Shown here piece after piece: positions 1-11,266 of a DNA stretch of 64,000 nucleotides (its first letter is position 1; each line of letters starts with the position of its first letter). Under the pieces are notes generated by a model. The model saw nothing but the letters and a program-made list of their open reading frames with translations, searched no databases and was not told where the DNA came from. The position numbers and the translations under genes were made by a program. The stretch is from Craterostigma plantagineum (lineage: Eukaryota; Streptophyta; Magnoliopsida; Lamiales; Linderniaceae). The stretch lies in NCBI GenBank assembly GCA_027422505.1, contig JAPQWV010000334.1, positions 496,001 to 560,000 on the forward strand, written 5' to 3'.

Positions 1-76
1 GCTCGATGCGAGGGATGTCCCTTTGGATTGCTGCCGCCTCAAGTGCTTCAATTGTATCTTGATTTTTGTTGGTCAT
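1..76 (-). pseudogene. start of a truncated ORF running off the left edge
   Basis: A minus-strand ATG at 76-74 opens a reading frame of 25 codons that is still open at the window edge. The peptide is hydrophilic, with the stretch EALEAAA near its start. The next 2 kb upstream on this strand is repetitive, AT-rich DNA of the kind found in retroelement leaders and LTRs, so a gag start is possible. I see no diagnostic motif, and no primer-binding site just upstream, so the identity is open. Confidence 0.25.
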
Positions 77-2030
77 ATCTGTGCTTGACAGTAATTGAGG
101 CATAATTAGTATGGACTAAATTGCAAGAAGATGGATTATAGGTAATTCATGAGTAAAATAAATAAAACGAAGCATAAAAATGCCCAAAATCTAAGTAAGA
201 GTCCTTTTGAGATAAAGGCGTTAAGATTGAATGATGGTCATGTGATAGCGAGTTTCGATATTTTTAGGAATTCATACAAAATTTTTTCAACACTTAGAAA
301 ATTTTCAGGATTGATGATGTTTATGTGAGATGAGAAAATTTTTGTACTTGAGCAAGTAGAAAAAAAATTTCACATTTAGTGTAGAATTTCGCTTAGGAAA
401 TTTTTTCGCAAGTTAAGACTTCTAGCAAGTTGTCCAAAATTTTCGCATGTAATGAGAAAATTTGCTGATTATCACACATAAACAAGTCAAGAGGACGTTT
501 TCATATTTAGTGTAAGATTTTCGCATGTAGTGGGAAATTTTCGCACATCAGGAAATTTCGCAAATTTTCGCATGCAGTGTGAAATTGTTGCATTCAAGTT
601 ACCCAAAGATTTTCGCATGTAAGGAAAAAATTTTCGCACGTTAAGGAGATTTCGTATTCAGAGTAAAGTTTCGCATATAGTGGGAAATTTTCGCATTCAA
701 GTTATCAAATCTAAGTTATCCAAAATTTTCTCGGTTGACATATTTTCTCAAAAGTTATTAAATTTTCGCAAGTAGAGAAATTTTGAAGTTAGCAAACTTT
801 CGCAAGTTTTGAATTTTTCTCAAGTGAAATGAAAGTTTTGCGGAGTGATAAAGCTTTGAAGAAACATCTGCTCAAGTGATGAAATTTCGGTTGAAATTTC
901 TTAGGTTTGATAAGTGAAAGGAAATTTCTCGGATAAAATTTTGGCAGATTGAGAAAGTTTCGGGAATCCGCGAAAGAGTTGATTTGCATGGATCCGAGAA
1001 AAAATGTAAGTTTGCAGATTGAGAAAATTTTGGTTACTGTAGTTGCAAAAGAGTGAAGATGCGAAAAAAAATGTACTATGACGTGAGGTGTATGAAAGTT
1101 TCGCGGGGCATGACTCACTGTAGCAGCAAAAGTTTTAATCGTAAGAAAATTCTCGGTTGAAAACTTTCGCGGGACTTCACACACTGTAGCAGCGAAAATT
1201 TTAACGCAAGAAATTTCTCGGATAAAATTTCGCGGAACCTTACTCACTGTAGCAGCGAAAAATCTATCGTTAAAGTATTTTTTTGAGAAGTTTCTCGGTG
1301 AAGAACACTGTGCGTAAACGTTCAAAGCGACGCTGTGATTTTTGCCTTAGACCCACTCAAATCTTAACCAAAATGCAATAAACTGGACCCAATCGACTCG
1401 AAATTTGACGGGCAATACACATTTGGGGGTTTTAAACACCGAAAACCTAACATACGTCCGAATCAAAGCCGAGAAAAAAGATAATTTAAAACCTAAATTT
1501 TAACAGTCGAGGCTAAAAACGGAGTAAATCGAACGAGAAGCGGTTTATTTACAAAGTATTCATACCGAAAAGCTGATTTTGACGATGGAGAACGCAGAAA
1601 AACGGAGTTTGAAGACGGATTTGAAGAAGATGACGATTGCGAGGGTTTGAGAAATTTCGAAGAGGGAGGCTGCGGAATTTTTAAATTTTCTCGGGAATTT
1701 ATTGTGAAAAGTGTTAAGTGTTTTGGGGGGTTTTGTGACTGTTCATGCGAGATTTTGAGTATGGGCCGAAATTCGCGGGCTTGTTCAAAATTGGATCCTG
1801 GGCCGAATTTTGCGGGCTTGGTCAAAATAGGGTCCAATTGGAGTTCAATTGGTCCAATTTTGACCAAGTTTGACCAGAAATTAAAATTTCAACCCAAAAG
1901 TCACTTGGTCCAATTTTGACTCTGTTTGACCAGAAATTAAATTAAATTTCAGCCTTTTTTTTTAAATAGGCAAAATCAGAAACTCTCCCTTAATCGAAAA
2001 CTCCCTTTTAAATGGTGGAAAAAAGCAGAA
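77..2030. repeat. AT-rich tract with short tandem repeats, no gene
   Basis: This 2-kb stretch is dominated by variants of TTTTCGCATGTAGTG and TTTCGCAAG (about 350-800). It then holds three spaced copies of CACTGTAGCAGC near 1116, 1182 and 1245, about 65 bp apart, with a weaker copy near 1034. Around 1760-1930 phrases such as GGGCCGAATT and GGTCCAATTTTGAC are repeated. Open frames here only translate the repeats. The composition suits the LTR or leader of a decayed retroelement, but I could not define ends. Confidence 0.4.
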
Positions 2031-2061
2031 GCTCCCCCTTAATCGAAAACTCCCCCTTAAG
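2031..2061 (-). other. polypurine tract-like repeats after copia tail
   Basis: On the minus strand, about 90 bp past the stop of the copia remnant, AAGGGGGAG occurs twice within 31 bp, with a weaker third copy near 1984-1992. A polypurine tract is expected at this position, just before a copia 3' LTR. No clear LTR start follows. Confidence 0.4.
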
Positions 2062-2147
2062 AGACATAATTTAGAAGACACATAGAGAATGAAATAAAGT
2101 GAAAAGACATATGTACACTTTATCAAAGTTCATGTAGGGTCGATTGA

Positions 2148-2258
2148 TCACAACTGAATATTCAACATGCCCAACATAGTCGCAAGGTGTTGGAATCGTT
2201 TGACATCCAACGGTTTTGTGAAAATGTCGGCTAGTTGATCTTCAGTAGAGACGTAGGG
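2148..2258 (-). pseudogene. Ty1/copia polyprotein C-terminal tail (remnant)
   Basis: The last 37 codons carry STEDQLADIFTKPL followed by a short tail and a stop, the hallmark end of Ty1/copia polyproteins after RNase H. The fragment begins abruptly: the preceding codons in the same frame belong to a Helitron replicase, so the two coding remnants are joined in frame near 2258. Nothing else of this copia element is recognisable to the right. It is a dead fragment produced by nested insertion, deletion or DNA repair. Confidence 0.75.
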
Positions 2259-4239
2259 ATATTGATGTTGTAGATCAAAATAAAAAATCCTCCAACTTGC
2301 TTCTATGGCTGACACGTAACGACAATCCAAATATTGCTTAATTTCATCAACACGCTGTGGTTGTGCCCCAAAAATGTTATTTCGATCGCCGCTCTCTTCA
2401 ATGACAAATGTAGCTCAATCATGGCCTTTGTGTATGTACTTATATAAGTACTTAACCATGCTTCGTACGGCTACGCGCTCAACATTTATGTGTGCATCAT
2501 ATTTGACGCACAAGTCTCTATTAAAGGGGACTACCCATCTGTTATCTATTTATCGTGGTAAACTTGTTACGAAAGTTCTTCTCTGCATGTACTGCATGAA
2601 GCTTCGATCGTCAACAACCGTCTCAGCGCAAAATTTTTTCGGATAATGCTTTGAGCACTTTCCTTCAACTAAGCATGGACCACATGGTCGATGTCTCATA
2701 AACTTTGTGACTGTTTAATATGCAAGAGGATCATTGTGTTCATCAGGGATTTCAGCACTGATGAATTTATTGACATCCTCTGCACATGTGGGCTTATCAT
2801 TTGCACTCACCGTGAGAAGTATATGCGCATGAGGCAATCCGCGTTTTTGGAATTCAACCACATATAACTCTGCGTTATTTTTAGTTGTGTTAGGAAAATT
2901 CTATAACTATAAAAAAACAAAGTTACAGAATTATAAATATAGAAAGTTACCAGCAATAACCGTTCCAAACATGCGTCTGTCCTTTAAATCACGGAACAAT
3001 TCCTTCATTTTTGTCTAAAAACTCGAGCCGCGATATCTGGACGATCTTCAACACGCTCATGATGAAGCAGCTCTCTAGTTATTTCAGGCCTATTCGGATT
3101 ACAGGTGAAAGTGATAAAAAATCAGGAGGACCCATTGTACGACAAATAGCAACTGCGTCCTGATAATGTTGGATCATATTGCGTGGTCCACCAGTAAATG
3201 AGAAAGGCAGTATATACTTTCTTCCAACAGACATTACATTAACATCAGCACTTGAAACAGCATCTTGAAGCCCTCTATACAATTCAGTACGCAAGCGTCC
3301 TTGGTTACATTTGACGTAAAGAAGACGATATTGCTTAATAGCACAATATACGGTAACAATAAATTGTTGGTACAATCGACCACCTCTAGTGAAGCTATCA
3401 CCATCCTCCTCCCTATTTTGCATTTGGAATGCATAAAACTGTCTTATCGAAACTTTAACCCTTGAAGTACTCGAAGAGATTATTGGTATGTCGACTGACC
3501 AACCATCTGTTCCATATGGAAATAGCAATGGATATTGGAGAGGCATATAAGCAGGATGAGTCTCGTATATCCTCTGTAAAGCACCACTGCATGTTTGTAG
3601 AATAACGTCTCTATGTCCCAATTCCTCAGTACAGTCACCTACCAACAAAGCAGCGACTTCACTTGATGTTGGACGCGTATATTGTCTGTCTTCTCTTGCT
3701 TGAATGATGCACATACGAAGATTTATATTGTTACGTTGTTCAAGCAACATATCTCGAGCACTCCGAAAAACAGAAACATAAGGATTTACATGACCGAGCA
3801 TGTGTTGAAGGTCACGGAGTATATCACCATTTATGTCTGAAGTGGTCGACGATCCCACAGCATTAAAGTGATTGGAAACCTCATGTCAGTGTCATATATA
3901 CAGCTGAGCGAATTTAGGACCGGTACCTGGTTCGGGGAGTAATGACCCGATTCGATGGTAATTGCTACCACCAATGCGAAACACATAAGGTCCCCTACCA
4001 TCATTAACACTATTGTCGATCTGGCCCCCCATGGAAGTGAATGTCAATAATGAATTGTACATTCGGATTTTGTCTTTGAAGACTGTCTGTGATAGAAGAG
4101 ACTGAAGGAATGGTGGTGACACTGGAAGACATGGTAGTTGCACTTGACCTTTTCCGCAATATAAATGAAATCTTGGATTTCTCAAGCTACTCTCTCGAAC
4201 TTTCTTAGATACCCACATGATGGCATTACAATTCGGCAC
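2256..4239 (-). pseudogene. Helitron Rep/helicase, N-terminal part, broken
   Basis: Helitron transposases nick and copy DNA with a HUH replication initiator and a Pif1-type helicase. The N-terminal segment (4239-3892) has the family pattern from CNAIMW to RGPYVFRIGG and FAQLYI. The next (3858-3079) carries PAYMPLQYPLLFPYG, GGRLYQQF and FTGGPRNMIQHYQD. Further down, in another frame, the HUH motif GLPHAHILL is intact (His codons within 2823-2831). Then come VNKFISAEIPDEHNDP, KYLYKYIHKG and CRYVSAIEASWRIF. Frameshifts or stops interrupt it near 3890, 3100 and 2720, and an intron-like gap lies about 2890-2960. The helicase half is absent because the frame runs straight into a copia tail near 2258. 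It is a decayed autonomous Helitron copy. Confidence 0.9.
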
Positions 4240-6990
4240 TTTGTATTTCTATGACCAATATTTGAGCGTTGCGAGAAAGAACATCTTCTACTTGTGTAGA
4301 CGTTTCTACAAAGTTTTTGTTTTGAATTGAATTACTAAATAGTGAAAATATTGACTACGAACAAACATTTACAAATTAATAATTTTTGACCAGCTTGGTT
4401 GCGGGATATAAAAGGCTAAATATTGGCAGAATGCCTTCCACGATTATTGTGAAGAACTGTCATCCTGAAAGCTCGAGCATCCCGTTGTAGTGACAATTGA
4501 TGCATTCGTCTTGCTTGAATATTATGATTTGGAGGGATATTGGATCCGCAATAACGTGCGTCCACAGTTATTTTACTGTTATTTACAATCTACGAACTAA
4601 AGCATTAGCATTTAGTAATGTAAACAAAACTAATGACGAAGATATGTTAACGTGTTTTCTATTAGGGAACAAATGCATTATATCAAATGCTCATTGAAAA
4701 TTATATCTTATAGCATAACACAAAATTAAAAAGATAAAAAGCAATGATAACGGTCATATTAATTGGCGTTGAAATTACCTCCCAAAAGTCGACTTTTTAA
4801 ACTTTGTTGATAGTCCAAGTTGATTCTTAATACCTGCATATTTTAAGTTGAAGTACAGTGTAATGCTAATATTTGAGAGTCAAAAGTATTTGCTGGCAAC
4901 ATTACCTTTTGAAAGTCGGAAGATTTTTGAAAATTTTACAGATAGCCGAAGTTGATTCTTAATACCTGCATATTTAAAGTTGAAGTACATTGTAATGATA
5001 ATCTTTGAGTGTGAAACATTGGGTAAAGCAACATTAAATGAACGCGGAAGTAATAACAACAGTAGACATACAATAAGATTGAAAATTTATGACAACAAAC
5101 TCAATAATTGGCTTATTAAAAAATCAGTTTACATTTAAAGTATAGTGTAATGATAGTATTTGAGAGTCAAATATTTTAATTTAAAAAATCAGTTTACATA
5201 TGCATTATATAAAGCGTAGGCAGATGCAAATATTAAAACAAAGAAAACTAATGACTTTTTTAGTAGGGAATAAATGCATTATATCACATGCAAATTGAAA
5301 TACACATTATGGCTGAACATAGAAAGGGAAAAAATACAAAAGAAAATTGTCATATTAATAACTTTTTCAAATTCGAGAATTATAACATGTTTTTTATTAG
5401 GGAGCAAATGCCTTACATGGAATGCTTATTGATAATTATATCTTATAGCATAACAAAAACTGAAAATATAGGTGATAACAGTAATATTAATTGGCTTGAA
5501 ATTACCTCCCAAAAGTCGAAGAATTTTTTAAACTTTCTAGAAAGTCAAAGTTGATTATTAATACATGCATTTTATAGTTGAATATCCGTGTCTTGAGAGT
5601 GAAGCGTATTTGGTGGGCATTACCATTTGAAAGGAGAACACTTTTTGAAAACCATAATTATAGATAGTCCAAGTTAATTAATGCACGGAACATTAACATG
5701 CCGAAGGACCACATATTGCAAGTAAAACACCATCATATTAAACAACAAAGGAAAAACCATACAAAATAGTAATATCTACAGCAGAGTGACAAACTTTAAG
5801 CGCATTGAGAAGGTTCAGCCCTATCTTCCGCATTCAAAGCGACAGAAACAAAAGACAAGGAATTACTCAAAGACACTTAATGAAATAAAACGTAAAGCTG
5901 AGTTTTTTTCAATTCGCACTACCACTGGTGATATCATGTGCAATTTCGAATCTTATTATAAACTGAAATGGGGATAAAACACAAAAAACAAATAGACCGT
6001 AGATATAATAGTTAAAGAATTATATAGATTGTTCAATAGTCACAAAGCGCACATGTTCATAGAGAAACCAGTGTGGTATAAACTTACAATATGGAGCTGA
6101 GAAGGACAGAGTTTGTAGAAGCCTTTAATACGTGTAAAAGGAAATTTAAATCCGAGGAAGTCGAGCCAAATTGCGGGATATATTACTTGATGAATAAGTC
6201 AAATATTACTTCATGAATGAGCCAATAATTATCGCTGAACGTTCCTTAGATAGTGGGTGGTTACATGGGTCTCAAAGGGAATGAACGTTATTGCGACATA
6301 ACTAATAAAGAATAAACCATGGTTATTATTAAAGAAATATAACTCAATATGGTTAATCTTACAGTACTAAGGAAATGTAGGAGAACTGTGCGCGCGCCAT
6401 GTGTCCTTGTTAGTTAAGATAATAACTTTTCACATAAAAGACAAGATCCCACGTTCTAAAAAACTACCAATAACTGTACCATACGGTTTCCTTTCCCGTT
6501 GAAATTAATTACATTGGACAGTAAATAATAAACTGATTCCCAAATTTCAACCGGTTTCAGAGGGGTAAATCGACGCTTACTTCCATGTTCTGTTGTGTCT
6601 GTGCTAATGAATTGTGTTCGTGATTTCGCTCTCAAGTTATTTGAGAGCTTTTCCAATTCGATTGTATCACATATTTCGTTTTATTTTCTTCATTGGGGCT
6701 TCATCGAATCAGGACGATGGTGATCTGAAGCGGGTTGTGCTCCTTATGTAGACGAAGGAGGTTGGATTTATGCATCTGTTTGCATATTTTTTTGCGGCTT
6801 TTATGGAATTCTCAACGGGAATTTTATGTGATCTAATGAGCATTGCACTAATTATAACAAGGGGTTTTGTCGATTCCAAATCGACGAGTGTTAGAGATGT
6901 ATAAGGTTAATACCTTCAATTGATCTTCTCATTTGCAGGTACAAGACTCATTAAAATATTTCAAAATCATTGAAATCCATTTCACGTAGC
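4240..6990. other. AT-rich non-coding DNA with a duplicated block
   Basis: No convincing gene. A block of about 250-300 bp near 4640-4900 is repeated at about 5380-5690. Both copies share the phrases TTATATCTTATAGCATAAC, then GAAATTACCTCCCAAAAGTCG, then GTTGATT-TTAATAC-TGCAT in that order. A further partial copy of the last part lies at 4940-5000. The area lies upstream of the Helitron coding remnant on its strand, so it may be Helitron 5' DNA, but no TC terminus was found. Confidence 0.4.
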
Positions 6991-7710
6991 TAGGGCTGCA
7001 CGTTCGGTTTTTAATTCGGTTTTTTTGGTTAACCGAACAGTTAACCGAATAAAAAAAATTAAAAAAAAAATGCAAAGAATTCAGGCATCTCAACATGAAA
7101 ACGGTTTTTAGATGCGTTAAATTCCCTCTTCAAACGTTAAGCCCTAGCAGAGCAACACGGTAAATTGATATGGTGAAGCTATAAAGCTCAGTTGCAAGAA
7201 GTCTGAAATATGCAGAGATTTTTGAAAACGCACTCACCCGGATAGAAAATCCGAAGCCTATGCGCTGCGAGGCTCGTGATGTGAGGCGATGCGATTGGCT
7301 AGGGTTTTCAATTTGGGGCTAAGGGCGAGCTGTGCTGAGAAACGAGATGTGAGACAGAGAGAGACGACGAGAGGTGAGAGATGAGAGAATTAGATCCATT
7401 TTTATTTCTTATTGGTCTGGGCCGTTTAGTTGGTTTAATATCACTGAATAATATTTCAATAATGGTTTGGGCCGTCTAAAGTGGGGCAGTTTTAACACAT
7501 TTAATATATTTTTAATAATAAATATAACAATTCGGTAATTCGGTTCGGTTCGGTATACCGAACCAGTATATCTGTACCGAACTGAATTACCGAATTTTTT
7601 CTTTTTAAAAACCGAGTACCGAACCGAATTTTTCGGTTCGGTTCGGTTTTGTACCGAATTTTCGGTATTTAGGTATTTCGGTTCGGTTTACCGAATAGCG
7701 AACACCCCTA
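6991..7710. mobile_element. non-autonomous hAT-like element, 720 bp
   Basis: The element is bounded by an exact 8-bp duplication, CACGTAGC, at 6983-6990 and 7711-7718. Its ends are imperfect inverted repeats: TAGGGCTGCACG on the left and, reading inward on the other strand, TAGGGGTGTTCG on the right. Next to both ends are many copies of TTCGGTTCGG or CCGAACC-type repeats. An 8-bp duplication with TAGGGGTG-like ends is the signature of the hAT superfamily. No transposase frame is present, so it would have been moved in trans. Confidence 0.85.
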
Positions 7711-7718
7711 CACGTAGC

Positions 7719-8622
7719 AGGTCGGGCCAAGTGAGAAGTTGTCTTTGCCAACCTAATTTTTGTTTGATTTTAAAGAGATTATGTTTTATTAATAATTTTT
7801 AAGTAAATATAGATACATTACACAACTCTGATCATGCAATTTTAAAATATGTTATCCAGCGGTAGACGCTTCTTCATCCCATAACGATCTCAAGAAATTC
7901 TGTCGCGCTTTATTCTATGTTTTTTTCTTCTTTTTATAAGAATAGTTTTGACATTTGCTTCAGCAGTAGGTTAGAAACGTTAGTTGTATAATCTATATTG
8001 AAAGCTGCATCATAACTTCATAGTTCCTCTAAGTTTTGACGATGTTCTTCATGTTGAACTGAACTTAATTTATGGCTTAACTTTTGGTCTATTGCTTTAG
8101 AGGTTCTAATGATGTGGTGGATCAATTTTTACATTCAAGTTTAGTGACGGGTATTAATGTTAAACTAAAGGTTAGGACGCGCCAGATGAAGATTCTCTAT
8201 CAAATCATATAAGAATCCGCAATCATATCCCATAGAATTTAAGTTTTTACGCTTTCTTTCACTTTTCAGTTTGTCTATTTAAGTTGAGGACTGGCCCTCT
8301 CTCTGTTTCTTTAATGTAGTGTTCGGCTTTAGCGAAGAACTGCAGCATATACACTTGAAGATGGAATCGTGAAAGGAACCAAGTTCGGAGAAGATTTGAA
8401 AGAATGCTCCTTTAACCATTGCATATGATGGGTTTGTTTCTAACTTTCGCGCTCTCTTTGTGACCCGAAGGTATCAGCATACATACTCATTATTCGTTTC
8501 TAATTGAAAGAGGCATGTATGTTTATAATAGTTCTTCTGTAAAACACAGGGGCGATTGCTGGGGAAAGAACCATAAATTAATAATTGGAGTCTTGACTCA
8601 GCCTGTTTCGAAACTGGGACTT

Positions 8623-8624
<2 letters not shown>
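7719..8624. other. no recognisable gene
   Basis: AT-rich sequence with no open frame resembling a known protein and no terminal repeats that I could pair. Confidence 0.3.

Positions 8625-8715
<91 letters not shown>
8625..8715. repeat. (TC)n microsatellite
   Basis: Uninterrupted TC dinucleotides for about 91 bp. It is long enough to be length-polymorphic and may be mis-sized by assembly. Confidence 0.97.
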
Positions 8716-8719
<4 letters not shown>

Positions 8720-10096
8720 CCAACTGTTAAATATCACATCCTCAATGGTGAGCTTTGTCCTCGAGATCTGTCAACTTCCATACTCGAACATGGCCATGTC
8801 TTTTAGCCGCCCATTACCGTACTATTCACAGTCAGAAAGTCTATTATGTTTTATAGAGAAATGTTCAAGTACTTGACATACATCGTTGTTCCTCAAGTAA
8901 CTATCATCACTCATCTTTTATTAACAGTTAATAAGCATTCACATATTTTCCACGTAAATATTGTTTCTTTTCGTCACATGCCCCCTGAACTGTACGATTA
9001 ATGATGTTTGTGTGTTTCGTTGGACAACGCCCTTGGGCGCTCCTTTTGGATGTTAAAGACCTGCTCGATCTCTGATTCAGGCTGCACACGAGCGCATTGG
9101 TGTTATGACATGGTTTATTGCTGTTGAGACGAGACTTAGTTCAAACCAACGAGGAAAAAGGGACGAAACTCCAACCCTCACAAATGTAGGGGACGCGTGC
9201 AAGCATGAGAGATATGAGCTTATAGCGCGTATACGTTTTCTTTTGGTCATTTTTACGGTATAGAGGCAGTGTTATTATGGTTGGAGTGCAACTGTTAACA
9301 TTTGCGAGTGTTTTGTTATGCCATGGGGGAAATGGCTATTTCTTCAAGTGGATAGGAATTAGTTAGTTTGTGTAGATTTAGTGGAGAGAAAAAAAAAGTT
9401 ATCTGCTTATGAACGTCGTATCGTTGATTATTGTATATATTTTTAGATACACATTGGATTGGATCTAGGAATGCCCACAAAACCCCTACCAAAATGAATA
9501 TCTTCCATCGGTACTCACTGGGAAATTGCTGATAGGCGCTTTGAAATGGAAACCACTGGACACGCTCTATCATATGGCTTAAGTATCACAACACATCAGT
9601 GTTATGTTCTATATCATTAAAGATCTGTCACATATAAATTTTTCCACCGTGTATGTTAAAATTAAAAATAAAGGAATCTTATAAAACCATTTTTAAGATA
9701 GTGACGCATTTAACTTCATTATTATTATATCTCAACTATATCAGGTTGCTAATCATATTTCTTCTCCTCATATATTTTTATTTCAAGATATGCTTTATAT
9801 TATTAAAGATTTGCAACGTTTATATTTTTCATTGTATTGCTCCTTATATTAATCGTTATACTTTCGTATTAACTTAAAAAATATAAATATTATTATTTAT
9901 CAATATTAATCACTGTCGTAGAGGGAGATATTTTAATTCACTAATTTACTCTGTTTATATTATAATGTTTACATAATTTTTAAAATAATATTGATTTTTT
10001 TAATACAATACAAATAATATTTTAATAAAGCAAATAGCTAAATATTCTTTTTCATATTTTCAAGAGTTTCTTACCTACATAAAGGTTTGAATTAGA
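8716..10096. other. no recognisable gene, very AT-rich in its second half
   Basis: Nothing coding was recognised. From about 9640 to 10080 the sequence is extremely AT-rich, and its open frames are compositional. Confidence 0.3.
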
Positions 10097-10517
10097 CCTG
10101 TCGAAAAGGCCCGCGGCCGCGGACTGGCCCACCCGCTCGCCAAAGTGGTGAGGCAGACTATGAATTTTTAGGCCCACCAGGAGGCGGACAACCGCCCGCG
10201 GGCTTTGACGGGGCGGGCCTGGAATGCCGTGGGAGGCCCGCCGTTACTTAGCATAATAAAATTTATATTAAATATAGAAGTATAAATAAATTATATAGGT
10301 TTTTTATATTTGTATTGTGCAATTTAAGTGACATTAAATTTAATAAAAAAAATAGCTAAAGAGTTAGGATTAAATTAGTGATAGTTTCGAACTAAAACTC
10401 TTTTCTTCTACTTTTTTCCTTCTTTTTAATATTTTTTCTCTACTTTTTTTTTATATCTGGCGGGGTAAGCCCGCGACCCGCCTGAGTGGCGGGCGGGCCT
10501 ACCCGGCCCATTTGACA
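10097..10517. mobile_element. non-autonomous hAT-like MITE, 421 bp
   Basis: The duplication GAATTAGA (8 bp) is exact at 10089-10096 and 10518-10525. The ends are related inverted repeats: CCTGTCGAAAAGGCCCG at the left, and TGTCAAATGGGCCGGG read inward from the right. The outer ~130 bp on the left and ~60 bp on the right are strongly GC-rich with repeated GGCGGGC/GCCCGC words, while the middle is AT-rich. It has no coding capacity. The 8-bp duplication and termini fit hAT. The element sits just left of a kinesin-derived fragment. Confidence 0.85.
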
Positions 10518-10559
10518 GAATTAGACTGATAGAAACTCTTGATCTCTTTTACCCCCAAA

Positions 10560-11160
10560 TTGTCACCAGGTGTTTTTCGGCTCTTGGAGACGTGATCTCT
10601 GCTTTAGCAAGCAAGCAAAAGCAACCACATTTCATTTTCTCACAGTCATGTCTTAAAGGCTGACTCTTTTCTGCTTAGATTGTTTGAACTGCAGAAGTCG
10701 AAGCTAACTCACCCGCTCCAAGGTTCATTAAGTAAAAAATTAAACGTTTTTCTTTTAGGGTTGTTTCACAACTTCAAACAGTTTTTCTAATTGTTTTGAG
10801 AAGTTGATTAATTGGATGCAATAAAAGTGATAATTTGCATATTTTACAGGTGGTAACTCTTGAATGCTCTCATGTTTGTGCAAATTAGTCGCTATGTCAG
10901 TACCCGAGTTAAACTCTAAGTTCGGTGAACTTTGCAACTTTTGAGTTCGAAGAGTTGAGTTGGGTCATGCCAGAATGGATAATAGCGAGCTTCTAAAAGA
11001 TTAAAATACTTCTAGCATGGCCAAGTTGTAGATCAAAAGAAGAGTATGAGAAAGCTCGAAGAGACTTCACAAAGCCTCGAAAGCAAGGGCAGATGAAAAT
11101 GCTAACAAAAATTAGATTGGAAAGATAAAATAACATTGAAAAGCAACATAATCAATAAAC
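10560..11160 (+). pseudogene. kinesin-14 fragment, copy 1
   Basis: At 10570-10620 a short frame reads SALGDVISALASK, the conserved kinesin motor segment after switch II (usually SALGDVISAL...). About 430 bp on, 11030-11160 reads RSKEEYEKAR and then degenerates. It is collinear at the nucleotide level with a second copy (12300-13075), which carries the same two blocks in the same order. Stops and frameshifts abound. The fragment ends about 100 bp before a Helitron 3' terminus, so it may be a gene piece captured by a Helitron. Confidence 0.65.
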
Positions 11161-11231
11161 GAATTCAGCCTCTTTAGGATAATTTTAAAGAAAATGGTTT
11201 TTTTTTTTTCATTTTATATTGATTATACATA

Positions 11232-11266
11232 GATAATACCCCGTGCATTGCAAGGGCAAAAACTAG
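11232..11266 (+). mobile_element. Helitron 3' terminus (hairpin + CTAG)
   Basis: A 7-bp stem with one mismatch (CCCGTGC/GCAAGGG, positions 11240-11246 and 11250-11256, 3-nt loop) lies 6 bases before CTAG at 11263-11266, followed by T. A hairpin a few bases upstream of CTRR, with insertion between A and T, is the standard Helitron 3' end. The matching 5' TC end was not located. The minus-strand Helitron replicase at 2.3-4.2 kb is in the opposite orientation and is probably a different copy. Confidence 0.7.

Noticed and set aside
789..1325. A 178-codon minus-strand frame with repeated FAATV..PRNF
   Set aside because: The repeat in the peptide mirrors the nucleotide minisatellite; it is AT-rich and has no known relatives that I recognise.
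6456..6656. 66-codon minus-strand frame at 6.5 kb
   Set aside because: Hydrophilic and not obviously repetitive, but without any motif, splice context or neighbour supporting a gene.
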